From Caldifarciminota bacterium (GTDB taxonomy: Bacteria > Hydrothermota > Hydrothermia > B15-G9 > WFZT01), in contig JALXCE010000047.1 of NCBI GenBank assembly GCA_026991055.1, positions 1 to 8,383 on the forward strand: a stretch of 8,383 nucleotides of DNA. Direction: 5' to 3'. This document shows, piece by piece, positions 6,220-8,383 of the stretch; position 1 is the stretch's first letter; each line of letters opens with the position of its first letter. A program made the translations under genes and the position numbers. The notes beneath the pieces are model-generated. The model saw nothing but the letters and a program-made list of their open reading frames with translations. It was not told where the DNA came from and ran no database searches.

Positions 6220-7956
6220 TTAAAATTCTCCCGAAACTTCAAAGGACTTCAACTCTAATCCTGCTCTCCATCTATGATCAAGAAAAGCTTCTAAAATTCT
6301 CCGGCTTTCCATCTCCAATGGAAAACTAAAATGGGGAACAAGAAGTGTATTATCATCTGGATCAATCGGTCCTAACATGTTCACCTGAAAATTTTTCCCT
6401 AAAACAAAAAGTTGTCTGATAGCCCTGGCTACAAGACACACATATTTCCTTTCTTTAAAGAACGGAGTGTACTTAAATAAGTTACTATATTCCTGTGGGG
6501 TCTGATTCATCATAGGTCTTTTAATATGGAAGATGTTCCATATCCAGATAGGAGCCGATCTTGAGATAGTGTATGTAAGCCATGGAAAATCATCAGAATA
6601 GGAATTTGAGTGATAATCTTCTTCCGATGCCATCGCAAGTATAACAGCTTCGCGCTCTAATCTTCTTTTTATCTCATCAAAAAACAATTCATTCACGTCG
6701 GGACACATAGTGTTATGGAGTTGAGACAAATATACTCTTGCATACAGGTACTCCATGAACGACCTCAGTCCCGATCTCCAGTAAAGTCTCCAATTTCTGC
6801 CAGCGTGCTGAAACAGAATATTTGGAACGTGACGTGAGCCATAATTTATCGGTCTGTACACTTCCTCCTGCTCTATAAGGAATTTAGAATATGGATAGGA
6901 CAACATATTTATCAGTCTTCCGCTCGCCTTCCAGGAATAGCCAAAGGCAAAGAAAGATTTAGATAGATCATTAGCGTTTGAGTTATGATTTAGAACATTG
7001 TATCTTTTATGCATTCTATCTAATACTTTTAACTCCTCTTGAAGGATATTTTTCACAGTCACATAGGTAACAACATCCTGTCCCGAGGCACCAAGGAAAA
7101 CGACCTTATTTTCACGCAGCAGTACTTTAACAAGGTCTTCTACCCATTCTTCACCTCTCCAGCTGCTTATATCAGTTGTAGAAACAAGCCATGATCTTCT
7201 GGCAAAAAGATCTAACTGATGTAGTTGATCATCGGTCAACGACCTATCTCTTCTGATAAAGTCAAGGATTTTCTTCCTTACCGAAAAGGCACCACCATTG
7301 ATTTTGTATATCTTTCGTGTACTTAAAAGTGGTAAGTAATATTCTTCTCTATTCTCAATTACAAAAATGCTTAAATCATTCCGGTCGTCATCCCGTAATT
7401 CTCGAGGTGTCTGAATCCTGTATCCCATTAATTCAGCAAAAGTCTCATGTAATGTATCCCAGTTGGTGGTTATAACCGCTGGAAAAGTACCTTCCAGAAG
7501 CAGTCTAACCAGAAACACGTTTGAAGAAAATGGATGTAATTTTTTCTTGTAATAGTTCCCATCGGGTGAATCTAATATGGTCCTTAAAATCCATTCGCCT
7601 TCCCACTCTTCAGGAAGTTTAAATAGTTTTTTGCCAGAATTTGTTTTAGAGAATTTCTCAATTAGCCAGGTCCTGCCTTTTACTGCCTCCATATAGTCAA
7701 GAAGATTTAGATTTCTTTTTTCCGATGAATTGGATGGGAACACTTGATCCGTTGGTCGGTTAAAATTTTCTTGATAAATACGTTCTATGTCTGAAAATAT
7801 CTCATCAAATACAGGGAAAGCCTCAAAGTCGCTTTTTGAAAAACCTGCTCCTGTATATGGTATAATGCTTTGGTCAGGCTTAGAATCCTGGATAAGACTA
7901 TTCCAAAAATCCAACAAACGAGCCTCATCCAATGGTAAGTCATTTCCATTCGACAT
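6220..7956 (-). CDS. SIR2-like NAD-binding protein, putative antiphage effector
   Basis: This 578-residue protein has a SIR2-like domain in roughly residues 25-320. Motifs in order are YTGAGFS (34-40, NAD-binding GAG), VITTNWDTLHE (161-171, the SIR2 TTN-x-D signature with Asn 165 and Asp 167), YKINGG (217-222, at the place of the usual K-x-H-G) and VFLGASGQD (286-294, the second nucleotide-binding loop). In defence proteins such as ThsA and DSR, SIR2 domains degrade NAD+ and arrest the infected cell. Here the position expected for the catalytic histidine is Asn 220, codon AAT, so activity may be altered or absent. The last 250 or so residues are rich in Trp, Tyr and Arg and match nothing I recognise; they may sense or bind the ATPase. 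It is the first gene of a three-gene operon. The ATG at 7956 has no Shine-Dalgarno site, an in-frame stop lies shortly upstream, and no other Met occurs before residue 89. Confidence 0.87.
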   Translation of the reverse strand: MSNGNDLPLDEARLLDFWNSLIQDSKPDQSIIPYTGAGFSKSDFEAFPVFDEIFSDIERIYQENFNRPTDQVFPSNSSEKRNLNLLDYMEAVKGRTWLIEKFSKTNSGKKLFKLPEEWEGEWILRTILDSPDGNYYKKKLHPFSSNVFLVRLLLEGTFPAVITTNWDTLHETFAELMGYRIQTPRELRDDDRNDLSIFVIENREEYYLPLLSTRKIYKINGGAFSVRKKILDFIRRDRSLTDDQLHQLDLFARRSWLVSTTDISSWRGEEWVEDLVKVLLRENKVVFLGASGQDVVTYVTVKNILQEELKVLDRMHKRYNVLNHNSNANDLSKSFFAFGYSWKASGRLINMLSYPYSKFLIEQEEVYRPINYGSRHVPNILFQHAGRNWRLYWRSGLRSFMEYLYARVYLSQLHNTMCPDVNELFFDEIKRRLEREAVILAMASEEDYHSNSYSDDFPWLTYTISRSAPIWIWNIFHIKRPMMNQTPQEYSNLFKYTPFFKERKYVCLVARAIRQLFVLGKNFQVNMLGPIDPDDNTLLVPHFSFPLEMESRRILEAFLDHRWRAGLELKSFEVSGEF

Positions 7957-7963
7957 CAGGTTT

Positions 7964-7969
7964 ATTATA
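7964..7969 (-). promoter_or_regulatory. -10 box of the SIR2 operon promoter
   Basis: A perfect TATAAT on the - strand ends 7 bases before the SIR2 ATG, so transcription from it would begin at or next to the start codon. No good -35 hexamer lies 16-18 bases upstream. The TTGACA at 7977-7982 is only 7 bases away, which is too close to pair with it. Together with the missing ribosome-binding site this suggests a leaderless message. Confidence 0.5.
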
Positions 7970-8031
7970 CGGCATTGTCAATCAAATAAAATAGTTCTTA
8001 AAAATTTTCAAATTGTGCGAATTTTTACCCC

Positions 8032-8383
8032 TCACCTCACCACAAGAATTTTTCTCCTGACACTGCCGGATTTTAGGAAATAGATGCCAGGGTGGTTGAG
8101 TCTGAAGGTCCAGTTTCTCACATTCCTCACCTCTTTTACAATCCTCCCGGTAATATCAAAAATCTTGATATCGGAAGGACTGGCCAATCTCACTGTAAAG
8201 AATCCATCCCTTGAAACTGTGGGTAAAACCCGCAGTTTCTTCTCACTCAAACGGTCATTTTCATGGATTCCGTACCGCACAATGCCACCTGAAATCAGGT
8301 AAAAGGTTCCTCCCTGACCTCCTAACGCCTGAGTGCCACCGCCCACATCCGCATATCCATCTCCGTTGACATCGGCCACAGAG
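8032..8383 (-). CDS. Secreted protein with FG-GAP-like repeat and T9SS-like C-terminal sorting domain, 5' partial
   Basis: This is the last 117 or so residues of a protein whose start lies beyond the right edge; the frame is open through 8383, and the GTG at 8379 is internal. The first visible residues, V-A-D-V-N-G-D-G-Y-A-D-V, form a calcium-binding loop of the FG-GAP/integrin-alpha beta-propeller type. After a linker comes a compact all-beta domain of about 70 residues with F-D-I-T-G-R-I-V-K in the middle, P-G-I-Y-F-L-K near the end, and a basic terminus K-I-L-V-V-R. This pattern is typical of the type A sorting domain that directs proteins through type IX secretion in Bacteroidota and related phyla, and of similar tails in uncultured FCB-like bacteria. 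It is likely a cell-surface or exported protein, unrelated to the SIR2 operon 75 bases downstream. The full domain order cannot be seen. Confidence 0.8.
   Translation of the reverse strand, partial: SVADVNGDGYADVGGGTQALGGQGGTFYLISGGIVRYGIHENDRLSEKKLRVLPTVSRDGFFTVRLASPSDIKIFDITGRIVKEVRNVRNWTFRLNHPGIYFLKSGSVRRKILVVR

Noticed and set aside
2827..7956. Naming the operon Lamassu-Sir2
   Set aside because: SIR2 plus an SMC-like ATPase plus a small protein recalls Lamassu, but Walker A lies near residue 390 rather than near the N-terminus, the gene order differs from the usual effector-LmuC-LmuB order, and I cannot match the small protein to LmuC.
7977..7982. TTGACA on the - strand as the -35 box of the SIR2 promoter
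   Set aside because: It is only 7 bases from the TATAAT box, far short of the 16-18 bases needed, and a -10 at proper spacing from it would fall on the start codon with no matching hexamer.
8000..8026. AAAAATT...AATTTTT inverted repeat after the right-hand gene as a terminator
   Set aside because: It is a 7-bp stem of A/T only with a 13-base loop, and no clean U tract follows outside the stem. Such repeats are expected by chance in AT-rich spacer.
2717..8031. Mobile-element ends or target-site duplications around the SIR2 operon
   Set aside because: I compared the two spacers by eye and found only short AT-rich similarities (such as ATTTTCAA), with no integrase, transposase or tRNA end in view.

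Overview
The window looks like bacterial chromosome with two unrelated halves that converge on a shared terminator. The organism cannot be named. The fused TAXI-type TRAP permease, a DUF1850 protein and a protein with an FG-GAP-like repeat plus a type IX-secretion-like C-terminal sorting domain would suit an anaerobic or thermophilic member of the FCB/WOR-3/Hydrothermae kind of bacteria, but that is an inference from gene style only.

Bases 1-2716 (+ strand) are a tightly packed metabolic operon: the C-terminal part of a fused TRAP transporter permease (5' end outside the window), a small DUF1850 membrane-anchored protein 3 bases downstream, and, with an ATGA overlap, a Rossmann-fold oxidoreductase of the 2,4-diaminopentanoate dehydrogenase / dihydrodipicolinate reductase-like group. 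The arrangement suggests uptake of a small organic acid or amino acid followed by its oxidation or reduction. A strong 13-bp GC-rich hairpin at 2740-2768 ends this operon and lies between it and the convergent operon.

Bases 2827-7956 (- strand) are the most interesting part: a compact three-gene operon, read right to left, encoding (1) a 578-aa protein with an N-terminal SIR2-like NAD-binding domain and a long uncharacterised C-terminal region, (2) a roughly 952-aa ABC/SMC-superfamily ATPase whose Walker A motif lies unusually deep in the protein, near residue 390, and (3) a 164-aa cysteine-containing, charged protein that I do not recognise. SIR2-like effector plus ATPase is a recurrent design in antiphage defence (the NAD-depleting abortive-infection logic of Thoeris, DSR, Avs5, SIR2-HerA and Lamassu-Sir2). 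This exact architecture is not one I can match confidently to a named system. The working model is that the ATPase, perhaps with the small protein, senses infection and switches on the SIR2 protein. However, the canonical SIR2 catalytic histidine motif (K-x-H-G) reads K-I-N-G here, so the chemistry may differ. The operon is more AT-rich than its flanks, most strongly in the ATPase and small gene, which fits horizontal acquisition.

Bases 8032-8383 (- strand) are the C-terminal end of a secreted or surface protein, its 5' part lying off the right edge. The 75-bp gap between it and the SIR2 gene holds a perfect TATAAT box so close to the SIR2 ATG that the transcript may be leaderless. No tRNA, rRNA, CRISPR array, transposase, integrase or attachment site was seen.
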